In this document: positions 36,799 to 44,218 of the stretch, piece by piece | Position numbering within the stretch: position 1 is the first letter of the stretch | Layout: every line of letters starts with the position of its first letter | NCBI GenBank assembly: GCA_036265815.1 | Contig: DATAOI010000036.1 | Span: 1-64,000, forward strand | Origin: Gemmatimonadales bacterium | GTDB lineage: Bacteria; Gemmatimonadota; Gemmatimonadetes; Gemmatimonadales; GWC2-71-9 | Reading direction: 5' to 3' | Length of the DNA stretch: 64,000 nt | The notes under the pieces: generated by a model | Databases searched by the model: none | Told to the model about the DNA's origin: nothing | The model's input: the letters and a program-made list of their open reading frames with translations, nothing else | Program-made: the position numbers and the translations under genes

Positions 36799-37640
36799 GC
36801 CCGCGACCGCCGGCGCTTCCGCCGCTGCATGGCTATCTGGTTCCGGACGAAGGGTCCCAGCCGCTCGAGCCGCCCGAATGGCATCAGCCGCGAAGCCGAG
36901 TCGCGGAGCGCCGCCTTGATCCCTTCGGCGGGGGAAGTGAGATCGACGGCGCCGTCGAGGCGGAATCCGAAGCTTCCGGCCCGGCCGGTCTGGCGGGGGA
37001 AGGGCAGCGGGTCGGTCCCCGGGAGCACCCGAATGCCCTGCTGCTCCGCCTGCTGGAAGTGGCGGGGCTTGGTCCAGAAGAAGGGCCGGCCGGCGCCGTC
37101 GCCGAGGAAGAAGCCGTCGCCCGGGCGGGCCCCGGCAGTCAGCTCGGTCAGCAGCTTTCCGCGCCCGAACAGCCACTTCCCGGCGCCCCAGGGGATCACC
37201 CGGAGCGCGCCCAGCCGTGCCCCTTCCGCCAGGACGTCCTCGATCGGCCAGCCATCGGGAACGAGCGACCTGGTACCCAGCAACAGTACCTCCAGGCCTT
37301 CGCGCGCGACCACCTGGCGACCCGCTACGAGCAGGAGGCGACGGCCGCCGCTGGCGACCGCGAGGGCGGCCGGGTCGGGCGAGGACTCGATGCTCCAGGT
37401 GGTGGGGCGAGGGCGGTCCGCCCCTGGCGAGCCGGCGGCCATCCCGGCCAGCCGCCCGAACCAGTCGGCGCCTTCGGATTCGGTCAGCATCAACACGCAC
37501 TGTCCCGGCTCCCAGCCGTGCTCCCGCGCCGCCTGCTCGAAGTTGCGGTGAGCCCGCTCGAAGAAGGCGTCGAGCGGGAAGCAGTCGTGCAGGTGGACGT
37601 GGGCGTCGATCAGAAGAGCGGGCTGCTTGGGTTCAGTCAC
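36795..37640 (-). CDS. Metal-dependent hydrolase-like protein (PHP/amidohydrolase-like)
   Basis: 281 residues with a GTG start. The N-terminal IDAHVHLHDCF is a metal-binding His cluster like those of TIM-barrel amidohydrolases and PHP proteins. Later acidic or His-containing blocks (FFLGDGAGRP, VLPGTDPLPFP) could complete a site, but I cannot assign ligands. The C-terminus is very basic (RRKRRRSRA). It is first in the six-gene minus-strand operon and overlaps glpD by four bases. I do not recognise a named family. Confidence 0.68.
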   Translation of the reverse strand: MTEPKQPALLIDAHVHLHDCFPLDAFFERAHRNFEQAAREHGWEPGQCVLMLTESEGADWFGRLAGMAAGSPGADRPRPTTWSIESSPDPAALAVASGGRRLLLVAGRQVVAREGLEVLLLGTRSLVPDGWPIEDVLAEGARLGALRVIPWGAGKWLFGRGKLLTELTAGARPGDGFFLGDGAGRPFFWTKPRHFQQAEQQGIRVLPGTDPLPFPRQTGRAGSFGFRLDGAVDLTSPAEGIKAALRDSASRLMPFGRLERLGPFVRNQIAMQRRKRRRSRA

Positions 37641-37709
37641 GCCGGATCGGATTCCGATGCGTTCGGAGTGGGAGGATCGCCAGTGTTGTCAGCAGGAGGG
37701 GGAAACTTA

Positions 37710-37740
37710 AGACCGGCTGGACCCAGGGTCTAGCCGGTCT
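37710..37740 (-). terminator. Strong hairpin downstream of the 138-residue protein gene
   Basis: Two 15-base arms (AGACCGGCTGGACCC and GGGTCTAGCCGGTCT) pair with a single G-T wobble. On the minus strand the hairpin follows the gene ending at 37771 and is followed by TTAAGTTT, a weak T-rich stretch. It would insulate that gene from the operon that starts at 37640. Confidence 0.6.
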
Positions 37741-37770
37741 CTGGTGGGGGCAGTGGACGGTCCTGGTGCA

Positions 37771-38187
37771 TCAGGATCGCCGCGTGCCCGCCGGAACTTG
37801 GCCCGCCATGACGGCCAGCATCCTGCGATCCTGCTCCACCCGCTTCTGGAGCAGTGCCAGCAGCTCCTGCTCCAGGTTCACGAACCCCTCGAAGGCGGCC
37901 CGAATGCCGGGGGACGCCATCGCCTTGGGATCATGCCTGCCCATCGGCAGGTCGCGGTAGCCGGCCATCTGCCCGGCGGTCGTTCGGAGCTGCGTGGCCA
38001 TCTGCCGGTAGTTGCTTGCCAGCCCGTGATATGCCTCGCGCTCCCGCCTGGAGTTCTCGTCGGTCAGGTCGAGCGTCTCCAGGTGGAGCTCGAGGTTCTC
38101 GGCCATTGCCGCGGTCCACTCTCCCATCTTGGCGGGGAGGATGGAATGCTCGGCCAGGCCTTTTCCGCAGGTTTGTTGGGTGTCCAT
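37771..38187 (-). CDS. Uncharacterised helical protein
   Basis: 138 residues, not recognised. It is rich in Glu, Gln, Leu and Met and predicted by eye to be mostly helical, with heptad-like patches near 30-70 and 90-125 (GFVNLEQELLALLQKRVEQD). A single Cys lies near the N-terminus; there is no signal peptide. GGAGGAG six bases before ATG 38187 settles the start. It diverges from the ATP-grasp gene and ends before the hairpin at 37710-37740, so it is probably a separate unit. A small cytoplasmic four-helix protein is my best description. Confidence 0.7.
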   Translation of the reverse strand: MDTQQTCGKGLAEHSILPAKMGEWTAAMAENLELHLETLDLTDENSRREREAYHGLASNYRQMATQLRTTAGQMAGYRDLPMGRHDPKAMASPGIRAAFEGFVNLEQELLALLQKRVEQDRRMLAVMAGQVPAGTRRS

Positions 38188-38277
38188 GGGCGACTCCTCC
38201 GTATATTCACTCAGGCATATATTCACTCGACCGCGTGCGCTCCAGACCGCTCGAACCAGTCGGTCGGCGCCCTGTGA

Positions 38278-39495
38278 GTGACACTAATCGAGAGGGCGCG
38301 TGTGACGCCAGGACGTTCCGCACCGGCTCCGCACCGACTGCCTGCGAGACTCGGGAGATGGCGGCAGCGGCTCGTCCGGCACGCCAAAGGCGTCGCGAGC
38401 GCCTGGCGGGATTCCGGTGTGCTTGCGCGGGAGCAGGGGCTCAGCCGATTCGGCATGCTCGGCGAGGCCGCCGTGCTCGCCTTCAAGGGCCGCATGAGCG
38501 TCGACACCTACTTTCACTACCGGCTCTTCGATCCCACCCTCACGTCCGACGCGAAGCGACGCTACCTCTCGGAGGCACCCCGGGCAAACGACCGGCTCTG
38601 GTCAGCCCTCACCCCCGTTCGTTACCGCTTCCTGTACGAGAACAAGCTGATCTTCAACCGCTACTTCGCTTCCGCCGGCCTGCCCCTGGCCAGGATCTAC
38701 GGCGTGTTCGATCCTCTCGCGAGACGGACCGCGGGGGGCGAGACTCTCCGAAACGCGGCGGAGCTGGCCGGTTTCCTCCGGGGCCGCCGCGCGGATGGCT
38801 TCGTCTTCAAGCCGACCGAGGGCATCCATGGCCTCTCGATCCTGGTGCTCAGAGGCGCGGCGCCAGACGACCCGGACACCTTTCTGACGCTCGCCGGCGA
38901 GCGGTACGACGCTGCCGCATTGGTCGCGGTGGCCCGCGACACCGCCGCGCTCAAACTCCAGAATCCCGAGGCCGACGCCTCTTCCTTCCTGGTGGAGGAG
39001 CGGATTCGTCCGCACCCCGAGCTGGCGGAGCTCATCGGGCCCACGCTCTGCTCAGTCCGAGTCGTGACCGTCGTGGCCCTGGACGGGAGCCCGAAGATCG
39101 TGGGGTCGGTCTACAAGCTTCAACCCAAGCCGGTGGGGGTGGACCACCTGCTGTATGGGGCGTTGGGATGCTGGGTGGATCCGGACACCGGTGCTCTCGG
39201 TCCGGGTCGGAACCGTGACAGCTGCGAGTACACGTCGCTGATCCCGGGAACGGATCGTTCGTTCGTCGGATATCGGCTTCCCTGCTGGAATGAGGTGAAG
39301 GAGGTGGCGCTGCGGGCGGCGGCGGCGTTTCCGTGGGCCCGGGGGATTGGATGGGACATCGGGATTTCCGACCGCGGGCCGGTGATCATCGAGGGCAACC
39401 CACGCTGGTCGCCCTCGCTGATCCAGCTGCCGGCCCCGCGCGGGCTGATGGACGGGGAGCTGGAGGCGGTGCTCCGGACCAGTCGCAACAGATAG
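38278..39495 (+). CDS. Sugar-transfer associated ATP-grasp protein
   Basis: 405 residues of the ATP-grasp superfamily, closest to the group found in polysaccharide loci. FVFKPTEGIHGLSILVL is the ATP-binding Lys and glycine loop, SVRVVTVVALDG lies in the central domain, and GWDIGISDRGPVIIEGNPRW carries the metal-binding acidic and Asn residues. These enzymes form an acyl phosphate that is attacked by an amine or thiol. The start is GTG 38278; GTG 38302 with GAGAGG upstream is a good alternative. It is transcribed away from the 138-residue gene and converges on the lipoprotein operon. Confidence 0.85.
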   Translation: MTLIERARVTPGRSAPAPHRLPARLGRWRQRLVRHAKGVASAWRDSGVLAREQGLSRFGMLGEAAVLAFKGRMSVDTYFHYRLFDPTLTSDAKRRYLSEAPRANDRLWSALTPVRYRFLYENKLIFNRYFASAGLPLARIYGVFDPLARRTAGGETLRNAAELAGFLRGRRADGFVFKPTEGIHGLSILVLRGAAPDDPDTFLTLAGERYDAAALVAVARDTAALKLQNPEADASSFLVEERIRPHPELAELIGPTLCSVRVVTVVALDGSPKIVGSVYKLQPKPVGVDHLLYGALGCWVDPDTGALGPGRNRDSCEYTSLIPGTDRSFVGYRLPCWNEVKEVALRAAAAFPWARGIGWDIGISDRGPVIIEGNPRWSPSLIQLPAPRGLMDGELEAVLRTSRNR

Positions 39496-39505
39496 GACGA
39501 CGGAG

Positions 39506-41104
39506 TCAGGGTCCGGTGCCGTCCAGAATCCGACAATTCTCCTCGCTGCGGCCGGGAGGCAACAGGTCTTCTGGCCACGTGCCCCAGAGAGACCAGTGAT
39601 TGCATCCATCCGTCCAGCTCTGGGGATCGGCCCCGGGAACGATGGGGCCTTTGAGCGTCGTCGCGTAGAAGTGACCGGCCTCGTCCCGGTACGTGAGCCG
39701 GGCCGTTGCCTCCCCTCCACTGGAGCGAAGCCCCTCCGTGTAAGAATAGGGCCAGACCGCCGCAACATAGTGCCCGAACCGCTCGGGAAAGAGCGGAACA
39801 TCCTTGCCCGGGGGAACGCTCAGGAACCGTGCGGTGAGATTCCACCAGGAGTTCCCATAGGTGAGGCCTGGAATCGTGAGCATCTGGAAGCCGACGATCT
39901 CGAGCCCGCTCTCTCCCGGGGCATCCGCGACGACGAGCTGGGGGGCATAGTTCCAAAAGGCCGAACCCAACGGGTTCTCGAACTCGATGACCGTGAAGGA
40001 GCGCACGACGATGCGCGGCTGGGAATCCGGGGCGGCAAACGTCAGTGTCAGGGGCGCCGACGTTCCGCTGTTTCCGGACTCGTCGGCTACCGTCATTCGG
40101 ACGGTGTAGGTGCCGGGGTGGGGCTGCCGCAGCAAGTGAAAGTTGGAAGCCGAGGGGAGGATGTACCTCATGTCGAGATACCCCGCTGAGCCCCAGTTCG
40201 ACCGCCCGAAGCGCACCCGGAGTGGCGCATCGCCGCTTCGGTCATCGAACTCCCACTCGATATCGGCGATCTCGCGATCCTCCGTGATGGCTGCCCGGAA
40301 ACTGGGGTACTCGAAGGCTTCGGAGTCGCCGGCCACCGGCCTCAGGATGGTCACCAGGGGCGCCGTGACGTCCGGCGGCAGCGTGTCGGTGGTGAACCTG
40401 CTCGTCAGGAGCGCGCCGAGTGCCTGGCCATCGCGATCCCGGGCCGCGGTGCCGACCTGCAGCACGTAGGTCGTGCCCACTGCGAGCGGATCTGCCGGGA
40501 CAAAGGTGACCTGGAGGATGTCCCCCGTGTTGGCCGGAATCACCACAGTGCCGGGCACCGGGCTGCCACCGTCGGTCAGGGTCACCGCGTCGATCAGGCT
40601 GGCACTGTCCATCGGCTCGCTGAAGACCACGGTGATCGCCGGATTGAGCGACACGTCTCGCTTGTTGCTGGGCGGGTTGGTCCGCACCACGCTAGGTGAG
40701 ACGTTCAGATTGACGAGGATGCGGTATGATGACGAGAGGGCGGTCTCGCTGCGGACCAGGACACCCAGGGTATCGCCCGCGGCCGCAGTCACCCCGACCG
40801 GATCGAAGCCGCCATCCACCACGGGGACGGTGACGCCACTGCTGGTGCGCGGATCGGCGATGGTCGCCGCGGTGGCCCCGGGGATCTTCCCGGGCGACAG
40901 GGAGACGTAGACCAGGGACGTCCCGGCGGTCGCCGACGTGGACGAGAGCCTCGCGCGGGAGGCCGACATGGCAGGGCCCGGCACCGGATTCGACACCACG
41001 AACGGCGTCGGCGGAAGCAAACCTCCGGAATCTCGGGGCCCCGCTCCGTCCGAGCAGCCGAGGGTCATGCCAGCCAGCGCAATTGCCACGACGACCCGCA
41101 TCAT
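39506..41104 (-). CDS. Lipoprotein with bacterial Ig-like (Big_5) domain, paralogue 2
   Basis: 532 residues. A lipoprotein signal peptide ends at the lipobox TLGC near residue 17-18, followed by a Pro-rich spacer. The region around NPPSNKRDVSLNPAITVVFS through FTTDTLPPD is a Big_5/SbsA Ig-like domain; a second Ig-like stretch (about 255-355) and a C-terminal domain with Trp and Cys follow. It shares its full layout with the gene upstream, most strongly in the first 250 residues. ATG 41104 overlaps the neighbour's stop (ATGA). It is likely anchored on the outer surface; the ligand is unknown. Confidence 0.85.
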   Translation of the reverse strand: MMRVVVAIALAGMTLGCSDGAGPRDSGGLLPPTPFVVSNPVPGPAMSASRARLSSTSATAGTSLVYVSLSPGKIPGATAATIADPRTSSGVTVPVVDGGFDPVGVTAAAGDTLGVLVRSETALSSSYRILVNLNVSPSVVRTNPPSNKRDVSLNPAITVVFSEPMDSASLIDAVTLTDGGSPVPGTVVIPANTGDILQVTFVPADPLAVGTTYVLQVGTAARDRDGQALGALLTSRFTTDTLPPDVTAPLVTILRPVAGDSEAFEYPSFRAAITEDREIADIEWEFDDRSGDAPLRVRFGRSNWGSAGYLDMRYILPSASNFHLLRQPHPGTYTVRMTVADESGNSGTSAPLTLTFAAPDSQPRIVVRSFTVIEFENPLGSAFWNYAPQLVVADAPGESGLEIVGFQMLTIPGLTYGNSWWNLTARFLSVPPGKDVPLFPERFGHYVAAVWPYSYTEGLRSSGGEATARLTYRDEAGHFYATTLKGPIVPGADPQSWTDGCNHWSLWGTWPEDLLPPGRSEENCRILDGTGP

Positions 41105-42660
41105 CGGGAATCCTCGCTCCAGCCGCAGCCCGACAGGTCGCCTGGCTCCATGCCTTCCCATGACCAGTGATAGGCGCAGGCGCCCGTGAACGTCGTAGGC
41201 CAGTCTCCCGGCACGACGTCGCCCTTGACCGTCATCGTGTAGAAGTGACCGATCTCATCACGGTACGTGAGACGGGCAGTCGCTTCGCCTCCGCTCGAGC
41301 GACCCCCGGTGCCGAATGCTGGTTCGGGTTCGCCGTACCAGTCCTTGGGAAAGAGCGGGGTATCCTGGCCCGGCGGAACGCTCAGGAGGAAGGCGGTGAG
41401 TTTCCAGGGCGTGGACCAGGATGGTCGGGTCAATCCGGGAATCGTGAGCATCTCGAAGCCGACGATCCTGAGTCCGCTCTGCCCCGGAGCATCCGCGACG
41501 ACGAGCTGCGGGGTGTAGATCCACCCGGCCCAATTCGGATCATAGAACTCCACGACCGAGAACGAGCGCACCACGAGCCGCGGCTGTGAATCCGGAGCCA
41601 CAAACGTCATTGTGAATGGTGCCGACGATCCGATGTTCCCCGCGAAGTCCATCGCCGTCAATCGAACGTTGTAGATACCGGGGTGAAGCGACAAGTTGTT
41701 GTCGCTGTGGTCCGCAAGGACGTACCAATTGTCGAGGTGGTCAGACCAGTCGTTCGACCCCGAGTTCCACCCATAGGTGGGATTGCCGCTTCCGTCATCG
41801 AGCTCCCAGGTGACATCGACGATCTTGCGATCGTCATCGATCACTGCCCGGAAGGCAGGGTAATCGACAGCTTCCGAATCGATCCCTACCGGAGGGACAA
41901 TTCTGACCAGGGGCGCGGTGACATCCGGCGCCAGCGAATCGGTGGTAAACTCGGCGGTCACCGGCGCAGTGAGCCCCTGCCCATCCCGATCTTGAGCCGT
42001 GGTCCCGACCTGGAGCACGTAGGTGGTGAGTGGGGCCAGCGGGGCCGCCGGGATGAGGGTGACCTGCAGGATGTCGCCGCCGTTCGGCGGAATCACCACG
42101 GCTCCCGGCACCGGGTTGAGACCATCGGTCAAACTCAGTGCCCCGATCACACTCGCGCTGTCCATCGGTTCGCTGAAGACCACCGTGATCGCCGGATTGA
42201 GCGACACGTCGCGCTTGTTGTTTGGCGGGTTGGTCCGCACCACAGTGGGTGAGACGTTCAGGTTGACCAGAATCCGGTACGTTGCCGAGAGGGCAGGCCC
42301 GCTGTGGATCAGAACGTCCAGGGTATCCCCGGCGGCCGCGGTCACCCCGACTGGATCGAAGCCGCCGCTCACCACCGGGACGGTCGCGCCGCTGTTGATC
42401 CGGGGATTGACGATGGTCGCGAGACTGGCCCCAGGAATCTTCCCGGGTGCGAGGGAGACGTAGGCCAGGGATGTCCCGGCGGTCGCCGAGGTGGACGCCG
42501 AGAGTCTCGCGCCCGAGGCCGACACGGCAGGGCCCGGCACTGGATTCGACACCACGAACGGCGTCGGCGGCAGCGGCGTACCGCTGTCGGAGAGTCCCTC
42601 GCCCTCAGAGCAGGCGAGGGTCAGGCCGGCTAGTGCAGTGCCCAGGACGACGAATCTCAT
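41101..42660 (-). CDS. Lipoprotein with bacterial Ig-like (Big_5) domain, paralogue 1
   Basis: 519 residues. Lipobox LTLAC at about 13-17; then PPTPFVVSNPVPGPAVSAS, the Big_5-type domain with NPPNNKRDVSLNPAITVVFS, a variable second half and a common C-terminal motif RSSGGEATARLTYRDEIGHF. The next gene is a clear tandem copy. The ATG overlaps the stop of the beta-helix lipoprotein (ATGA). The second-half divergence between the copies suggests different ligands. No enzymatic motif is visible. Confidence 0.85.
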   Translation of the reverse strand: MRFVVLGTALAGLTLACSEGEGLSDSGTPLPPTPFVVSNPVPGPAVSASGARLSASTSATAGTSLAYVSLAPGKIPGASLATIVNPRINSGATVPVVSGGFDPVGVTAAAGDTLDVLIHSGPALSATYRILVNLNVSPTVVRTNPPNNKRDVSLNPAITVVFSEPMDSASVIGALSLTDGLNPVPGAVVIPPNGGDILQVTLIPAAPLAPLTTYVLQVGTTAQDRDGQGLTAPVTAEFTTDSLAPDVTAPLVRIVPPVGIDSEAVDYPAFRAVIDDDRKIVDVTWELDDGSGNPTYGWNSGSNDWSDHLDNWYVLADHSDNNLSLHPGIYNVRLTAMDFAGNIGSSAPFTMTFVAPDSQPRLVVRSFSVVEFYDPNWAGWIYTPQLVVADAPGQSGLRIVGFEMLTIPGLTRPSWSTPWKLTAFLLSVPPGQDTPLFPKDWYGEPEPAFGTGGRSSGGEATARLTYRDEIGHFYTMTVKGDVVPGDWPTTFTGACAYHWSWEGMEPGDLSGCGWSEDSR

Positions 42661-44081
42661 AATTGCCTCGCGGGGCAGCTCTCCGGGTCATAGAACGCGC
42701 GAGTTCTGTGCCCGATCTCGCGTCCGTTCACCAGCAGCGTGTTCCCGAATCCCGGCGGGTTGCTGAACCACGCGTCGCTGAATCGCCAGTCTCCGCTGAG
42801 CGTCAGCTTGTACGTCGAATTGAGCAGGTAAGGATCTCCGCCGGCGCCCAGATTGGTGTAGTGTCGGCTGAACCCCACGAGCAGATCCGCCTGGCAGCTT
42901 TCCCTCACGACGTTGCCGCTGGTCGTCACCTCGATGTCACCCCGGAGCCTCGTGTCGGGCTGGGGGAACAGGGCGTCGATCATCAGTCCGAAGTTGTTGT
43001 TCACCAGCAGATTGTCGCGAATCTTGATGTGGCTCGAACCGGGGACATTCGGCGCACCGAGGCCGACAGCCCCAACCCGGATGCCGGCGCTGATCGGCTG
43101 CTGCCGGACGTTGCGAACCTCGTTGTCGATGATATCGACGAAGACCTTGGAGAAACCGGGGCCGTCCGGCTCGGCGTCGATGGCGGGGCTGGTAAAGATC
43201 CCGTGCGTGCCCCCGGCCACAATCTTGTTGCCTTCGGCACGGTAAACGCCGGGCCCCGCGAGACACATGGCGCACTGCCCTCCCTCGCTGATGTGGTTCG
43301 TTTCGACGATGGCGTTGCTTCCGCGGAGGTCTATCGTCTCGAAGAAGCCCTCGAGCCGGTTGCCCCGAATGGTGAGACCTGTCACCGTGAACGAGATCAC
43401 GCCGGTCCCCGCGGTCTCCGTGCCCGGCGCCTGCCCCGACTGAAAGGCGAAGCCCTGCACCGTGAGCCCATTGCCGTCGCCATACGCCGCGAAGATCGCG
43501 GGGAAGCCCACCAGATCCGACAGCGGCTCGATTGGTGCGAGCGTCGTCGCCCGACCAGTCGTGCTGGTACCCGTGGCTCGTCCACTGGCATCCAGGCGCA
43601 TCACCAGCGCACCCCGGAGCGTGATGGCCGGCACGTCCACCTCGAACGGGAAACGCTCGAGACTCTCGTCGGTGTTGGCCAGGTCATCGGTTCCCCGATA
43701 CACCCCGGCGGCAACGGTGATGGTGATGCGACACGCGGCCGAGGCCAGCTCGCCCCGTGCCTTCCGGCCGTCCCGCGCCACGGTGAGAGCGTCTCCGATC
43801 CGGCGGAAGTGCGCGCCGTCCTTCGGCTGATCGCTCGCGTGGGATACCGCGAGGCTGGTGAGGTAGTCGCCGTGACCGAGATGAGTCGCGAGCTGGGACG
43901 GGGAGACGGTGATGATCCCGCCGCTGTGGCACACGGACAGCCGATCGGAGGACGTCTCGGTCAGAGACACCTTGGCCTGGTCCGGCGCGGTCGGCGCGTC
44001 GTCGGAGCACGAGGCAAGCAAAGCGATGATGCTCAGGCCGCCGAGCAGAGCGGCCGACGAACGTTGCAGGCGAGGACGCAT
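42657..44081 (-). CDS. Lipoprotein with parallel beta-helix repeats
   Basis: 474 residues. A signal peptide with lipobox LLASC (about 21-25) is followed by a short N-terminal motif HSGGIITVSPSQLATHLGHG seen in secreted proteins of related phyla. From about 170 the chain has beta-helix-like repeats (GLTIRGNRLEG, NAIVETNHISEGG, YRAEGNKIVAGG, HIKIRDNLLVNNN), the pattern of pectate-lyase-type right-handed helices. No catalytic set is evident. It leads the three-gene lipoprotein operon and was probably coexpressed with the two Ig-like lipoproteins through four-base overlaps. Confidence 0.83.
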   Translation of the reverse strand: MRPRLQRSSAALLGGLSIIALLASCSDDAPTAPDQAKVSLTETSSDRLSVCHSGGIITVSPSQLATHLGHGDYLTSLAVSHASDQPKDGAHFRRIGDALTVARDGRKARGELASAACRITITVAAGVYRGTDDLANTDESLERFPFEVDVPAITLRGALVMRLDASGRATGTSTTGRATTLAPIEPLSDLVGFPAIFAAYGDGNGLTVQGFAFQSGQAPGTETAGTGVISFTVTGLTIRGNRLEGFFETIDLRGSNAIVETNHISEGGQCAMCLAGPGVYRAEGNKIVAGGTHGIFTSPAIDAEPDGPGFSKVFVDIIDNEVRNVRQQPISAGIRVGAVGLGAPNVPGSSHIKIRDNLLVNNNFGLMIDALFPQPDTRLRGDIEVTTSGNVVRESCQADLLVGFSRHYTNLGAGGDPYLLNSTYKLTLSGDWRFSDAWFSNPPGFGNTLLVNGREIGHRTRAFYDPESCPARQL

Positions 44082-44218
44082 GGTCTCGTGCCCTCAGGCA
44101 GGTGTGGACTCGAGCGCGAATGGCCGGCCGGTATACCCCAGCGACTCGCATGACTGCTCATTGGATCGCGGACCATGAGTAGTACGGGCAGCGGGCGCCC
44201 GGTTGCTCAGCGCCCGAG

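Noticed and set aside
36799-37500. N-terminal extension of the GlpD-like gene
   Set aside because: It overlaps the metal-hydrolase gene in another frame; the FAD motif starts after GTG 36798, the expected beginning.
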